The position numbers were made by a program, and so were the translations under genes. 26,046 nucleotides of DNA from NCBI GenBank assembly GCA_036260415.1, contig DASZZX010000019.1, forward strand, positions 1 through 26,046. Direction: 5' to 3'. Shown in pieces: positions 15,501 to 22,502 of the stretch (position 1 is its first letter; every line of letters begins with the position of its first letter). The stretch is from DASZZX01 sp036260415. Lineage in GTDB: Bacteria; Actinomycetota; Nitriliruptoria; Nitriliruptorales; JAHWKO01. The notes beneath the pieces are model-generated. The model saw nothing but the letters and a program-made list of their open reading frames with translations. It made no database searches and was not told the origin of the DNA.

Positions 15501-18244
15501 AACTTCTTGAGGTTCAGCGACGCGAGGTTGCATGCGGAGTTGTCGAGGTGCATGTACTCGGAGTTCGAGACCAGCACACCGTGGCACGACGAGTGGGCGT
15601 CGTCCGTGACGGCGAAGTTGTGTGTCCCCTGGACCTCCATGTCGAAGACGACGACGGGCTCGTCCACGTCGACGCGTAGGACCCCGGCGACGTGATCCAC
15701 CCGGTCGCCGCCGGCATCGACGGCCCGCAGTGCCGTTCCCGGCTGGAGGTCCTGCGCCTGGACGTAGTCGCCACCAGAGGTCAGGAACCGGTGCTCAGGC
15801 GTACACCGCAACGTGAGCCCGTCGACGGTGACGACTTCGACGAGGAACGGTGCCCAGCCGGCGACCCAGACGTGGTTGGCCGGCCGGAGGACGTGTTGGC
15901 CGCGCAAGCGGTCGTAGGAGCGGACCCGCGGCAGGCCCTCACCGGCACGCGCCATCTTCTCCAGGACGTCGAACCGGACCAAGCCGTGCTCGGTCTCCAC
16001 CATGGTGGCGCCGACGAAGCAGCACGGGTTCGACGCATTGATGCGCCCCGACTCGGGACAGGTGTGCCAGCGGTTGATGGTGGTGTCGTACTGCATGCCC
16101 GGGTCGGCGCACTCCCATCCCGCCTGGGCGATCTGGCGCATCACGTCGCGGGCGCGCTTGCGGTCGAGGACGTCGCCGGTGGTGACCGCGCGCAGGTCGT
16201 ACTCCGCGTCCGCCTCCCACGCACGCATGAACTCGTCGGTGACCCGGACCGAGTTGTTGGCATTCTGGTACTGGATCGACGCGTAGTCCGGGCTGTCCAG
16301 GTCCATGTCGAAGCCGGACTCGCGCAGGACGCGGATCTTTCGCTCCTCGCGGGCCTTGCACCAGATGAACTCCTCGACGTCGGGGTGGTCGACGTTGAGG
16401 ACCACCATCTTGGCGGCGCGACGGGTCTTGCCGCCCGAACGGATCGTGCCGGCCGACGCGTCGGCGCCCCGCATGAAGCTGACCGGGCCGGACGGCTCCC
16501 CGCCGCCCGACAGGTGCTCCTTGGACGACCGGATCGTGGACAGGTTGACCCCCGACCCCGAGCCGCCCTTGAAGATGATCCCCTCCTCGACGTACCAGTT
16601 GAGGATCGACGCCATGGTGTCCTCGACGGCCAGGATGAAGCAGTTGTGCACGACGATCGAGTTCGACAGGTACTCGCCGGACTCGGTCTGGATGTCGTAG
16701 ACGCGCTGCTCGCCGAGGTCGACGATCGCGACGATCTCCTCCTCGCGGAGGTCCGGCACCGTCTTGCCGTGCATCGACAGCGTCGCGTCGAGGCGGTCCT
16801 GCTTGTCCCAGCCGATGAAGCCGACGCGCTCGGCGAACCGGCGCCGCTCGCTCAGGTACCCGATGTCGATCTGCCACTGGTCGCTGCGGTCGGAGCGAGC
16901 CTCGCGCTTGCGGTAGCGGCGCGAGTAGATCCCCAACCGGAGCAGGAGCAGCTGGAGGTCCTCGGTCCACCGTTCGCTGATGACCGCGAACCCGAGTCGA
17001 GCCGTACTACCCCGGATGGTGACGAAGCCCTCGCTCTGCCAGACGCTGCGGAGGTAGGCGACCACCACCTCCGTGGGGGCGGTCCAGACCACCTCGGGGA
17101 CGCGGATGTCGTGGCGACGGTCCAGCAGCCCGTAGCGCTCCACGAACGGCCGCAGCTGCTCGCCGTACAGGCGGATGCGGGACATGTCCGGCCGCCGGTC
17201 GACCGGACGCTCCTTGCGGTGCACGTGCGGGAAGACCACGTCGAGGTGCTGCTTGATCCACGCCCGCTCGTCGTCGTTGGCGACGATGAACTCGATGGTG
17301 AGCGACCGGTTGGTGCCGTGGTCGTACTGCCCGACGAACCCGTCGGCCTGCAACCAGCCCGCCAGCGCAGCCTCCGAGACCGCCATCTCGTCAGCGGACC
17401 CCGGACCCTCCGTGGCACGGTGGGCGTGCAGGTGCATGCGCGTGCCCGGTCGGAGCTGGTCGACGCGAAGCCACGCCGGTTCGTTGCGCCGCTCCGCCAC
17501 CGCCCGTACGACGTGGTCGCCGGTCGCCTCGACGAAGGTGCCGTTGCGGAGCTCGACCCGGAACACCCGCTTGACGCCGTTGTCCTTCGTGGCCACGACG
17601 CGGGTGGTGCCGTGAGAGTCGAACACCTCCAAGCCGACGAGGTCCTCGTCGACGATCCGGCCGATCGGGATGTACCCGTCGGGGGTGCTGACGAGGGCGT
17701 GCCACGGCTGGCACGCCGAGCACTGCGGGCGCTCCTCGACGCCCACGTTGAACCAGACAGGCGAGTTGAACGCCATCTTCTGGTTGACCAGCAGGTGCTT
17801 GAGCTCCAGGCCGAAGTGCTCGGCGGACGCCTGGTCGGCGAAATAGCCGTCCTCCACGCCCCAGGCGGTGATCGTGTCGGCCACACGGTCGATCATCTGC
17901 TTGACCGACCGCTCCCGCTGCGGGGTCCCGAGCTGGCCGCGGAAGTACTTCTGCGCCACGATCGTGGTGGCGTTCATCGACCAGGTGCTGGGGAACTCCA
18001 CGCCCCGCTGCTCGAACGACAACGACCCGTCACGCCAGTTGGTGATGACCGCGTCGCGCAGCTCCCACTCCACCTCGTCGTAGGGGTGCACGCCGTCGCG
18101 CGTGAAGAAGCGTGAGACCTCCAGGCCGAGGAAGCCGTCGTCGGCGGTGACCGCGTGCAGCGACGACCCTGTTCGGTTGGCCTCAGCAGCGGTCGTACGG
18201 CCGGCCGCGACCTCGCCGTTGCTCGTCTCACTGGCCTGTGCCAT
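12551..18244 (-). CDS. nrdJ: Adenosylcobalamin-dependent (class II) ribonucleoside-diphosphate reductase with three inteins
   Basis: The 1,897-residue precursor contains a 948-residue NrdJ interrupted by three in-frame inteins. Spliced NrdJ reduces ribonucleotides to deoxyribonucleotides using a B12-generated thiyl radical. Extein landmarks: PQCSA/CFILAVEDTM, whose Cys535 is the redox cysteine; NPC/SEYMHLDN, with Cys741 the thiyl-radical cysteine; the second redox cysteine Cys905 in SACNLASLNL, 11 residues later in the spliced protein, as in Thermotoga NrdJ (C322/C333); APTGTISFLMDCDTTGIEP; and GAISK/TVNMPEE. The C-terminus is a cysteine-rich tail (CYACGTRM, CHVCQQCG) that likely re-reduces the active site or binds zinc. 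ATG at 18244 has GGAGGG 9 bases upstream. The gene is single, with no small subunit beside it. NrdR, the usual repressor, is encoded 4 kb away. Confidence 0.97.
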   Translation of the reverse strand: MAQASETSNGEVAAGRTTAAEANRTGSSLHAVTADDGFLGLEVSRFFTRDGVHPYDEVEWELRDAVITNWRDGSLSFEQRGVEFPSTWSMNATTIVAQKYFRGQLGTPQRERSVKQMIDRVADTITAWGVEDGYFADQASAEHFGLELKHLLVNQKMAFNSPVWFNVGVEERPQCSACQPWHALVSTPDGYIPIGRIVDEDLVGLEVFDSHGTTRVVATKDNGVKRVFRVELRNGTFVEATGDHVVRAVAERRNEPAWLRVDQLRPGTRMHLHAHRATEGPGSADEMAVSEAALAGWLQADGFVGQYDHGTNRSLTIEFIVANDDERAWIKQHLDVVFPHVHRKERPVDRRPDMSRIRLYGEQLRPFVERYGLLDRRHDIRVPEVVWTAPTEVVVAYLRSVWQSEGFVTIRGSTARLGFAVISERWTEDLQLLLLRLGIYSRRYRKREARSDRSDQWQIDIGYLSERRRFAERVGFIGWDKQDRLDATLSMHGKTVPDLREEEIVAIVDLGEQRVYDIQTESGEYLSNSIVVHNCFILAVEDTMASILNWYVEEGIIFKGGSGSGVNLSTIRSSKEHLSGGGEPSGPVSFMRGADASAGTIRSGGKTRRAAKMVVLNVDHPDVEEFIWCKAREERKIRVLRESGFDMDLDSPDYASIQYQNANNSVRVTDEFMRAWEADAEYDLRAVTTGDVLDRKRARDVMRQIAQAGWECADPGMQYDTTINRWHTCPESGRINASNPCCFVGATMVETEHGLVRFDVLEKMARAGEGLPRVRSYDRLRGQHVLRPANHVWVAGWAPFLVEVVTVDGLTLRCTPEHRFLTSGGDYVQAQDLQPGTALRAVDAGGDRVDHVAGVLRVDVDEPVVVFDMEVQGTHNFAVTDDAHSSCHGVLVSNSEYMHLDNSACNLASLNLKKFYDYEADRFDVEAYQRAVELTITAQEIIVGHSSYPTDKIRDNAIAFRELGLGYANLGGLLMSLGLPYDSDEGRSWCSALTALMTGHAYRTSAEISKVTGPFAGYPKNASAMLKVIEMHGDEVEKIDPRPVPGELLGAAKQAWKQAYDLGARYGFRNSQASVTAPTGTISFLMDCDTTGIEPDLGLVKTKKLVGGGSMSIVNQTVPQALRRLGYNHEQVEAIVAHIDQHRTIAGAPAIRDEHLPVFSCAMGDNAIHYMGHVKMMAAAQPFISGAISKCVTAETLVASEDGLVRIGSLYDGEAPVSFRDHRMAVASLEGVQKTDAFYYGGVRPVREVQLRSGHRLVGTPNHRLLVATDAGLRWKMLCDLEPGDHVAVQYGSDLWSAVPARLDDFAPSARYGWQQDVRLPREMTEDLAFLLGAYAAEGHTSESDCTVSITSPVGEVLERVAGAWREVFGVEAKIVRPADRCPSVAVASRIIVEFLAHLGCGRVSSEKRMPDAVLRSPKAMVLAFLQGLALDADGTWADATPKWGLCLNAPALLDDLQAVLTNLGIVHGRNSTLDRQNGRTYEEVYASGEQAQALLRLFPFLEPDKRARAEQLLVADPSQSTADVVPGITPRELYELIPAARSNRVGDRDRSDFAFLCDPRTQHVSRRTLERVSVIPGVELPDWLLTVLTDDLHFSPVTKVGDAGDREVYDVSVPTTHAFVGNGIVNHNTVNMPEETTVEEVEQLFYDAWKLGIKAIAIYRDNCKVAQPLAITKTAQGGEQVGEVGAVQVLDGMIRRKLPKQRPSQTISFRVADAEGYLTAGEYPGDGLGEIFVKLGKQGSTLSGVMDAFAISVSLGLQYGVPLEAYVQKFMNMRFEPAGLTDDDEIRFATSIVDYIARKLAIEYLPSDKRAELGVFTTGERTAALDNPYGTAGPTDTVAQPPTPATPPSALPAAQAGTSSVPYDADAPLCYACGTRMTRAGSCHVCQQCGATSGCS
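13358..14674 (-). other. Intein 3 of NrdJ (439 aa, LAGLIDADG endonuclease)
   Basis: Residues 1191-1629 of the precursor, between GAISK and TVNMPEE. It starts with Cys1 (CVTAETLVASEDGLV), has block B around LVGTPNHRLLV, and ends in GNGIVNHN with Thr as the +1 residue. Two endonuclease motifs are visible: LAFLLGAYAAEG near 1328 and LAFLQGLALDADG near 1428, both keeping the acidic residue. Splicing and homing functions therefore look intact. Confidence 0.93.
15563..16021 (-). other. Intein 2 of NrdJ (153 aa mini-intein)
   Basis: Residues 742-894, between NPC and SEYMHL. It starts at the second of two adjacent cysteines (CFVGATMVETEHGLV), has block B around LRCTPEHRFLT and block F around VVVFDMEVQGTHNFAV. 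It ends HGVLVSN with Ser as +1. No endonuclease motifs exist and the length fits a bare splicing domain. The penultimate residue is Ser, where most inteins have His. Confidence 0.92.
16643..17713 (-). other. Intein 1 of NrdJ (357 aa, LAGLIDADG endonuclease)
   Basis: Residues 178-534, between PQCSA and CFILAV. It begins CQPWHALVSTPDGYIPIGRI, has block B around VEATGDHVVRAV and ends SNSIVVHN, with the host redox cysteine as the +1 nucleophile. Endonuclease motifs are LAGWLQADGFVG near 295 and YLRSVWQSEGFV near 400. Block A is somewhat unusual (PWHALV in place of the common LTGDTLV type), but all splicing residues are present. Confidence 0.93.
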
Positions 18245-18427
18245 GCGGTCGACCCTCCCGCAGCGGACGTGGAGTCACATGGGTGTCGTTCGGCTGGCCG
18301 AAGTGTAACGCGCACGTGTCAGTGCGCGAGCATCTCCCCGCGGTTTCCAGAGCGTGCCCACAGCTCCGTGCGCCGTCTGTCGGTGCTTGCTGGCTGCGAA
18401 CAGCGCGCTGCCCGCACGAGGTCCTCG

Positions 18428-18469
18428 CCCGACCGCCGCGAGCCGCCACCGGTCCCCCGACCGCCGCGA
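18428..18469. repeat. 14-bp direct repeat, period 28
   Basis: CCCGACCGCCGCGA occurs at 18428-18441 and again at 18456-18469, with weaker similarity in the rest of the 28-base unit. It lies in the 300-bp gap (18245-18544) between nrdJ and the SixA-type gene. Nothing else in that gap is convincing. The nrdJ promoter must lie there, but no clear -35/-10 pair or B12 riboswitch was seen. Confidence 0.6.
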
Positions 18470-18544
18470 CCTGCCAGACGTGGCCGACGGCTCGGCCGGC
18501 AGATGATCCCGCCTCCGGGACGGCACCGGCCACAGGCAGGCGGG

Positions 18545-19048
18545 TCAGGCGCCCAGCTCGCGTGGCGTCACGTAGGCGGCCAGCTGACCTTCCGCCGCCT
18601 CCAGGGAGCCCCAGACGGTGATCTCGAACCGCAGCGTGGCCAGCGCCCCGGCCGGGAACCTGGCCTCGACCCGGTCTCGCAAGCGGCCATCGGCGGAGAG
18701 CAGCAGCACCAGCTCCTGCGCTCCGGGGTTGTGGCCGACCAGCAGGACGGACGACACCGAGTCGGCGACCTGCCGCAGACGACGCAGCAGCCGTCCGGCG
18801 GAGGCGAGGTACAGGCCGTCCTCCTCGCACACCTCGGCGCCACTCAGCACGTCCCGCAGCTCCTCGAGGGTCTGGCGCGTGCGCCGCGACGGCGAGCACA
18901 GCACGAGCTCGACGCCTTGTCCGCGCAGCCGCGCCGCCATGGCACGGGCGCCCCGGACCCCGCGTGGGGCGAGAGATCGCTCGTGGTCTCCCGGACCGGG
19001 GCCTCCCCGGTCGGCTTCGGCGTGGCGCAGCACGTGGAGGGTCTTCAC
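18545..19048 (-). CDS. SixA-type phosphohistidine phosphatase (histidine phosphatase superfamily)
   Basis: A 167-residue cytoplasmic protein with the RH signature near the N-terminus (MKTLHVLRHAEAD, Arg8-His9), where His9 is the phospho-acceptor. A second basic set is CSPSRRTRQT near 50-60, and VGHNPG near residues 105-110 supplies the second catalytic histidine. Length and pattern match SixA, which removes phosphate from histidine phosphotransfer domains; many actinobacterial members have unknown targets. The GTG at 19048 is chosen because the family starts with this MKTLHVLRHAEA pattern, although the open frame extends further. The downstream gap to nrdJ holds a weak hairpin (GGCCGA 18482-18487 with TCGGCC 18492-18497). 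Confidence 0.88.
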   Translation of the reverse strand: MKTLHVLRHAEADRGGPGPGDHERSLAPRGVRGARAMAARLRGQGVELVLCSPSRRTRQTLEELRDVLSGAEVCEEDGLYLASAGRLLRRLRQVADSVSSVLLVGHNPGAQELVLLLSADGRLRDRVEARFPAGALATLRFEITVWGSLEAAEGQLAAYVTPRELGA

Positions 19049-19225
19049 GCCGGCATCCTGCCACGCTCGCCGGACCAGGGCCGGGCACGCTCCCGATATC
19101 GTCGCTGGTCGCGGTGGACGGGTGAACCTCGACCTGGAGGACCGCGTCGAGCGCCCGATCACTCGGGGCGGGACTCGTGAGCTGGTTCGTGCAAGCCCGG
19201 CACCCTGCGCGACCGATCGCCCGCC

Positions 19226-19277
19226 CGGCGGCTGCCTCTACGCCGAGCGCCCCCGCCGGCTGCCTCTGCGCCGAGCG
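19226..19277. repeat. 24-bp direct repeat, two copies, period 28
   Basis: A 24-base unit containing GGCTGCCTCT and GCCGAGCG occurs at 19226-19249 and 19254-19277 with 22 of 24 bases identical. It lies in the gap between the SixA-type gene and the end of the amine oxidase gene (19049-19295), which holds no convincing gene. Confidence 0.75.
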
Positions 19278-19295
19278 GTCATCGCCGGTGCGCGG

Positions 19296-20321
19296 TCAGG
19301 GCGAGGGGGGCGTCGTCGGGTACAGCTTCGTCGGGGTCGCGTCCAGGAAGTCGCGGGGCTCGAGGTGGAGCGCAAGGAACTCGTAGGGCAGCGTGATGGT
19401 CTCCTCCCCGACCGGTCGAGCCTCGTGATGGTGACGCACGCAGCACCACACGACCACGTCGGCACCGTCCACCACCGTGCCGGGTGGGTGCAGATAGGTC
19501 GTGTGCAGCACGCGGTCGTCGTTGCCCACGGCGTAGCCGTCCTGCGACGGGTCGTACGCCAGCACCCACAGGTCGCCCGAGGACGACACGTGGTCAGGTG
19601 CCATGTCGGAGTGCGCGAGGATCTCGTAGGAGCGCAGCTTCCCGTTCGGCTTGGGAACCTTGTTGACGACCCGCCACTTGGTCGCATGGGTTGGGATCGC
19701 AGTGCGACGACCCTCCATGGTCAGGGTGGTCCACCCGTCGCTGCCCAGGATGTTGTTGGGGTGGCTGAACTCCTGGACGGCGTTGTTGCCGGCTCCACCG
19801 ATGTCGAGATCCAGGCGGAAGTAGAAGTTGTGCACGTGGTTGGCCTGGGGCGGGTTCTTGGTCCACAGGACGCCGCCCAGCCCCACGCCTGCCTCGATCG
19901 ACCCGTCCGCCTGGAACTCCCAACGATGCACGTACTGGTAGTTGACGCACTGGAACTTGGACCAGATGACCAGTCGCGCCGGCTCGACCAGGGTCGCGGC
20001 TTCCTGCTCGACGACCACGGCTCCCTTCGGATTCGTGGTGGGGTCCCACTGGTTGTCGTTGTTCGCCGGCGGGGTCCCCGGCCCCTGGAAGGCGTTGGCA
20101 GAGGTCGGCAGAACCGGCGTGTACGGGGCGCCCTGATGGTTGATGCCGTCCTTGAAGATCGGATAGTTGCCGTGATAGGGGACGAGCACGAAGGGCACGG
20201 TGCCCCGCCAGAGCACCATGGTGCCGCGGAACCGGGCGTGGGCGACGACCAGCCCTCCTCCCCAACCGGTCGGGATGGACCAGCTGACGTCCCAGTCGGC
20301 GAAGCTCACCGATCCCGGCAT
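19296..20321 (-). CDS. Copper amine oxidase catalytic-domain protein (short form)
   Basis: A 341-residue protein matching only the C-terminal catalytic domain of copper/topaquinone amine oxidases, which normally total about 640 residues. Tyr128 in CVNYQYVHRWEF sits at the NY[DE]Y topaquinone site, with Gln in place of the acidic residue. His162 and His164 (NHVHNFYFRLDLDI) and His299 (WCCVRHHHEARP) align with the three copper ligands. The end, EPRDFLDATP, matches the usual C-terminal PxxFFDRSP pattern. No signal peptide is present, so it should be cytoplasmic. ATG at 20321 has AGGAG about 9 bases upstream and lies 11 bases after the stop of the upstream gene, which looks like the missing N-terminal region. 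Such enzymes oxidise primary amines to aldehydes, H2O2 and ammonia; activity here is unproven. Confidence 0.75.
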   Translation of the reverse strand: MPGSVSFADWDVSWSIPTGWGGGLVVAHARFRGTMVLWRGTVPFVLVPYHGNYPIFKDGINHQGAPYTPVLPTSANAFQGPGTPPANNDNQWDPTTNPKGAVVVEQEAATLVEPARLVIWSKFQCVNYQYVHRWEFQADGSIEAGVGLGGVLWTKNPPQANHVHNFYFRLDLDIGGAGNNAVQEFSHPNNILGSDGWTTLTMEGRRTAIPTHATKWRVVNKVPKPNGKLRSYEILAHSDMAPDHVSSSGDLWVLAYDPSQDGYAVGNDDRVLHTTYLHPPGTVVDGADVVVWCCVRHHHEARPVGEETITLPYEFLALHLEPRDFLDATPTKLYPTTPPSP

Positions 20322-20332
20322 GACGACCGCTC

Positions 20333-20989
20333 CTATCGCCGAGCCCGTCGCCTCTTCGCACGTCCACCTCGTCGGCTGCGAAGGATCTCCGGCAACTCGT
20401 CGTCGGGCACGACCTCGCGCGCGCTCAGGTCGACGACCACGCTCCAGCTCTCCTCGTCCCGGCTGCCTGCCGCATACAGGACGCAGCCGCGGTGGCGCAA
20501 CGACCCCGGTCGGGCTGCGAACGCGTAGCTGGGCGTCGGGAAGGCCACGACCGGGGCTCTGCGGTCTGCCCACACCTCGGCGGCGCCGGGCCGGCGTGCC
20601 GCGATGTCGCGCGCCTCCTCCAGTTCCTCGTGCGTGATCGGAGGCGCCGCTCCCTCCCGCTCGGAGACGTCCACCACCCCGCCCGAACGCAGGTCGACCG
20701 TCGCGACGACCAGGACATCGCGGTCGTAGTCGTAGAAGCCGGCGTCGGCCAGCCGGGACGGCGGGTCGCCCTCGGGCGCCTTGTCCTCCCGGTAGTCGAC
20801 AGTCAAGGTCCGGTGACGCGCGTCTCTCAGACGCTCCTCGACCCGCTCGTCCCTGCGGGCCACCTCGACGACCCCCTCACGGAGCCGCTCGAGGAAGGCA
20901 CCGAGCTCGCCGGCCGACCCGGGCTGGGTACCCAACAGCCGCGACAGGTGAGCCTCGTCGCCCGCATCCAGCACGGGTCGCTCGTTCAC
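20333..20989 (-). CDS. Probable copper amine oxidase N-terminal (N2/N3-like) protein
   Basis: A 218-residue protein directly upstream of the catalytic-domain gene. It resembles the small N2/N3 domains of copper amine oxidases: a hydrophobic strand then VVATVDLRSGGVVDVSE, AAPPITHEELEEARDIAA (the family's LPVLEEEF-type helix), and near the end HRGCVLYAAGSRDEESWSVV, resembling the strand pattern before the catalytic domain. It ends in a basic tail (RSRRGGRAKRRRARR). GTG at 20989 has AAGGG upstream. The following gene is in a different frame, so it is not one gene broken by a stop codon alone. A two-gene amine oxidase or a decayed fusion both fit. The family assignment is by eye and moderate. Confidence 0.6.
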   Translation of the reverse strand: MNERPVLDAGDEAHLSRLLGTQPGSAGELGAFLERLREGVVEVARRDERVEERLRDARHRTLTVDYREDKAPEGDPPSRLADAGFYDYDRDVLVVATVDLRSGGVVDVSEREGAAPPITHEELEEARDIAARRPGAAEVWADRRAPVVAFPTPSYAFAARPGSLRHRGCVLYAAGSRDEESWSVVVDLSAREVVPDDELPEILRSRRGGRAKRRRARR

Positions 20990-21424
20990 GTCCCGACCCT
21001 TCCGTCACCGCCCGGGCTGTGTCCGGTCTCGCACGATCACCTCGGCTGCTGCCAGCAGCGCACGTCGGCCGTCGACCACACTCGAACGTCCGAGACCGCA
21101 CTCCGCGCCCGGCGACGCGAACGTCGGCCCTCCCGAGCGCATCTTGGCTGCTGTGCCAGGCTCGACCAGCGCCCTGCTCGTTCGACCCGGGAGGTTCCGC
21201 GGCCCTGGAGTGGCGCGGACGACGGGCCGCAGACGCTCCCGGCGGAGTCTCGCTCCGAGGATCTCGACGTGTCAACGTGTCCGCAGAGCGACGACGCCCG
21301 GGCGTTCGTCGTGGTCTCGGCGCGGACCGACGCCACCAGCGCCACGTGGTGCGACGGCCGTCGGCCGGGCGCTACGCCGGGTAGGCTCACGGTGCCGTTG
21401 CGTGTTGGGGAGCGAGGAGGACGT
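20990..21424. other. Divergent intergenic region, no convincing gene
   Basis: These 435 bases separate the leftward amine oxidase pair from the rightward acetyltransferase gene. Open frames on both strands are Arg/Ser/Pro-rich artefacts. A short hairpin at 21045-21059 (GCTGCTG/CAGCAGC) and CTCGAACGTCCGAG at 21081-21094 are the only structured elements. The latter has one LexA-like half only. Promoters for both sides should be here but none is clear. Confidence 0.5.
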
Positions 21425-22300
21425 GTGCCCAGCGACGACCGCCCCGAGGTCCACTTGCGCATGCTCACCGCCGAGGACGCCCGCTGGATGGTGGCGCTCG
21501 ATGCGGCCGTCCGCGGCTTCGTCCACCCGTTCGGCTGGGAGGAGGAGAAGCTCGCCGCCGAGCTCGAGGAGGGCATCTTGGCCTCCGAGGAGCAGGTGGG
21601 GTGGGCGGTGGTCGTCGACGGTCGACCCGCCGGCGTGGCATTCGCGCGCGATCTCACGAGCGGCGAGGGCGTGCTCGACATCCGGCTGCTCGAGAGCGTC
21701 CGCGGTCACGGCGTGGGGCGGGAGGTGCTGCGCCAGCTCGCCGACCACCACTTCGCCGACCAGCCGACGCTGCGCCGCCTCGAGGGGCGCACCCATGAGG
21801 ACAACGTCCCGATGCAGCGCGCCTTCACCGCCGCCGGTTTCCTGATGGAGGCGCGCTACCGCGACTCGTTCCAGGAGCCCGACGGGACCCTGGCGTCGGA
21901 GTGGGGCTACGCCCTGACCCGCCACGACTGGGAGGCCGGCCGCCACCGCGCCGACGACCACGGCTACAACCTGCACGGCCTGACGTTCCGGCTGGAGAAC
22001 GGCCCGGACGAAGGCGCGCACATGGTCCCGGGCTCGGCGTTGAAGTTCCTGCACGAGGGCCGCCGACTGCTCGCCAGGTACGGCGGCGGCAAGGTCAGCG
22101 ACGGCGAGGCGGCGGGCATCATCCTCGATGACCAGATCCGCTACCGGTTCGTCCACCGTTACATGGAGCACGAGATCATCACCGGCTTCGGCCAGGTGCG
22201 CGTGCAGCGGCGGGCGGACGGACGGCTCGAGCTGATCGACGACTTCCAGCGCGACAAGGACGGGGCGCGCGGCCACCACGTGTGGGTCGAGCGACGCTGA
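21425..22300 (+). CDS. GNAT N-acetyltransferase with an uncharacterised C-terminal domain
   Basis: A 291-residue protein. The first 165 residues are a GNAT domain: VHLRMLTAEDARWM at the start, GWAVVVDGRPAGVAFARD for the central strands, ESVRGHGVGREVL as the acetyl-CoA pyrophosphate loop (Q/R-x-x-G-x-G/A type) and AFTAAGFLMEARYRD near 135-150. Residues about 180-291 form a second alpha/beta part beginning GYNLHGLTFRLENGPD and ending in KDGARGHHVWVERR, which I do not recognise. GTG at 21425 is chosen because AGGAGG ends 4 bases before it and the domain starts at once. It stands alone on the plus strand, before nrdR. The acetyl acceptor is unknown. Confidence 0.85.
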   Translation: MPSDDRPEVHLRMLTAEDARWMVALDAAVRGFVHPFGWEEEKLAAELEEGILASEEQVGWAVVVDGRPAGVAFARDLTSGEGVLDIRLLESVRGHGVGREVLRQLADHHFADQPTLRRLEGRTHEDNVPMQRAFTAAGFLMEARYRDSFQEPDGTLASEWGYALTRHDWEAGRHRADDHGYNLHGLTFRLENGPDEGAHMVPGSALKFLHEGRRLLARYGGGKVSDGEAAGIILDDQIRYRFVHRYMEHEIITGFGQVRVQRRADGRLELIDDFQRDKDGARGHHVWVERR

Positions 22301-22317
22301 ACCTGGCGACGACGGCC

Positions 22318-22381
22318 GACAGCGAGCACGTCCCGTTGCGAGCGCGTCCGGCAGCGAGCGCGTCCGACAGCGGGCACGTCC
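22318..22381. repeat. Four tandem 16-bp units
   Basis: Units begin at 22318, 22334, 22350 and 22366. The consensus is about GRCAGCGAGCRCGTCC, each ending in GTCC, with a partial fifth unit (GACA) after 22381. The array lies between the acetyltransferase stop and nrdR. Confidence 0.85.
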
Positions 22382-22502
22382 GACATGACGGTGGCCACCT
22401 CGGTCGGCCGCGATCCCGACTGGCCGCTCCGTCGCGGATGCTGGGCGTGACGCGGCCGCGCGGGTAGCGTCCGACCCCAACATCTTGGGGCGGGAGGCGA
22501 GG

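Noticed and set aside
18245..18330. NrdR-box-like pair upstream of nrdJ (ACAC-containing sites about 33 bp apart)
   Set aside because: The spacing fits paired NrdR boxes, but neither site has the GTGT right half or the central A/T bases. Control by NrdR is still plausible but not shown by the sequence.
18245..18544. Cobalamin riboswitch before nrdJ
   Set aside because: Expected for some B12-dependent enzymes, but no B12-box-like sequence was seen in the leader.
20322..20573. Long upstream extension of the amine oxidase catalytic gene
   Set aside because: It overlaps the upstream gene in another frame and is Arg/Pro-rich. The ATG at 20321 has its own ribosome binding site and starts the domain.
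21081..21094. LexA-like site CTCGAACGTCCGAG before the acetyltransferase gene
   Set aside because: Only one half matches the CGAAC consensus. The other half is GTCCG with wrong spacing.
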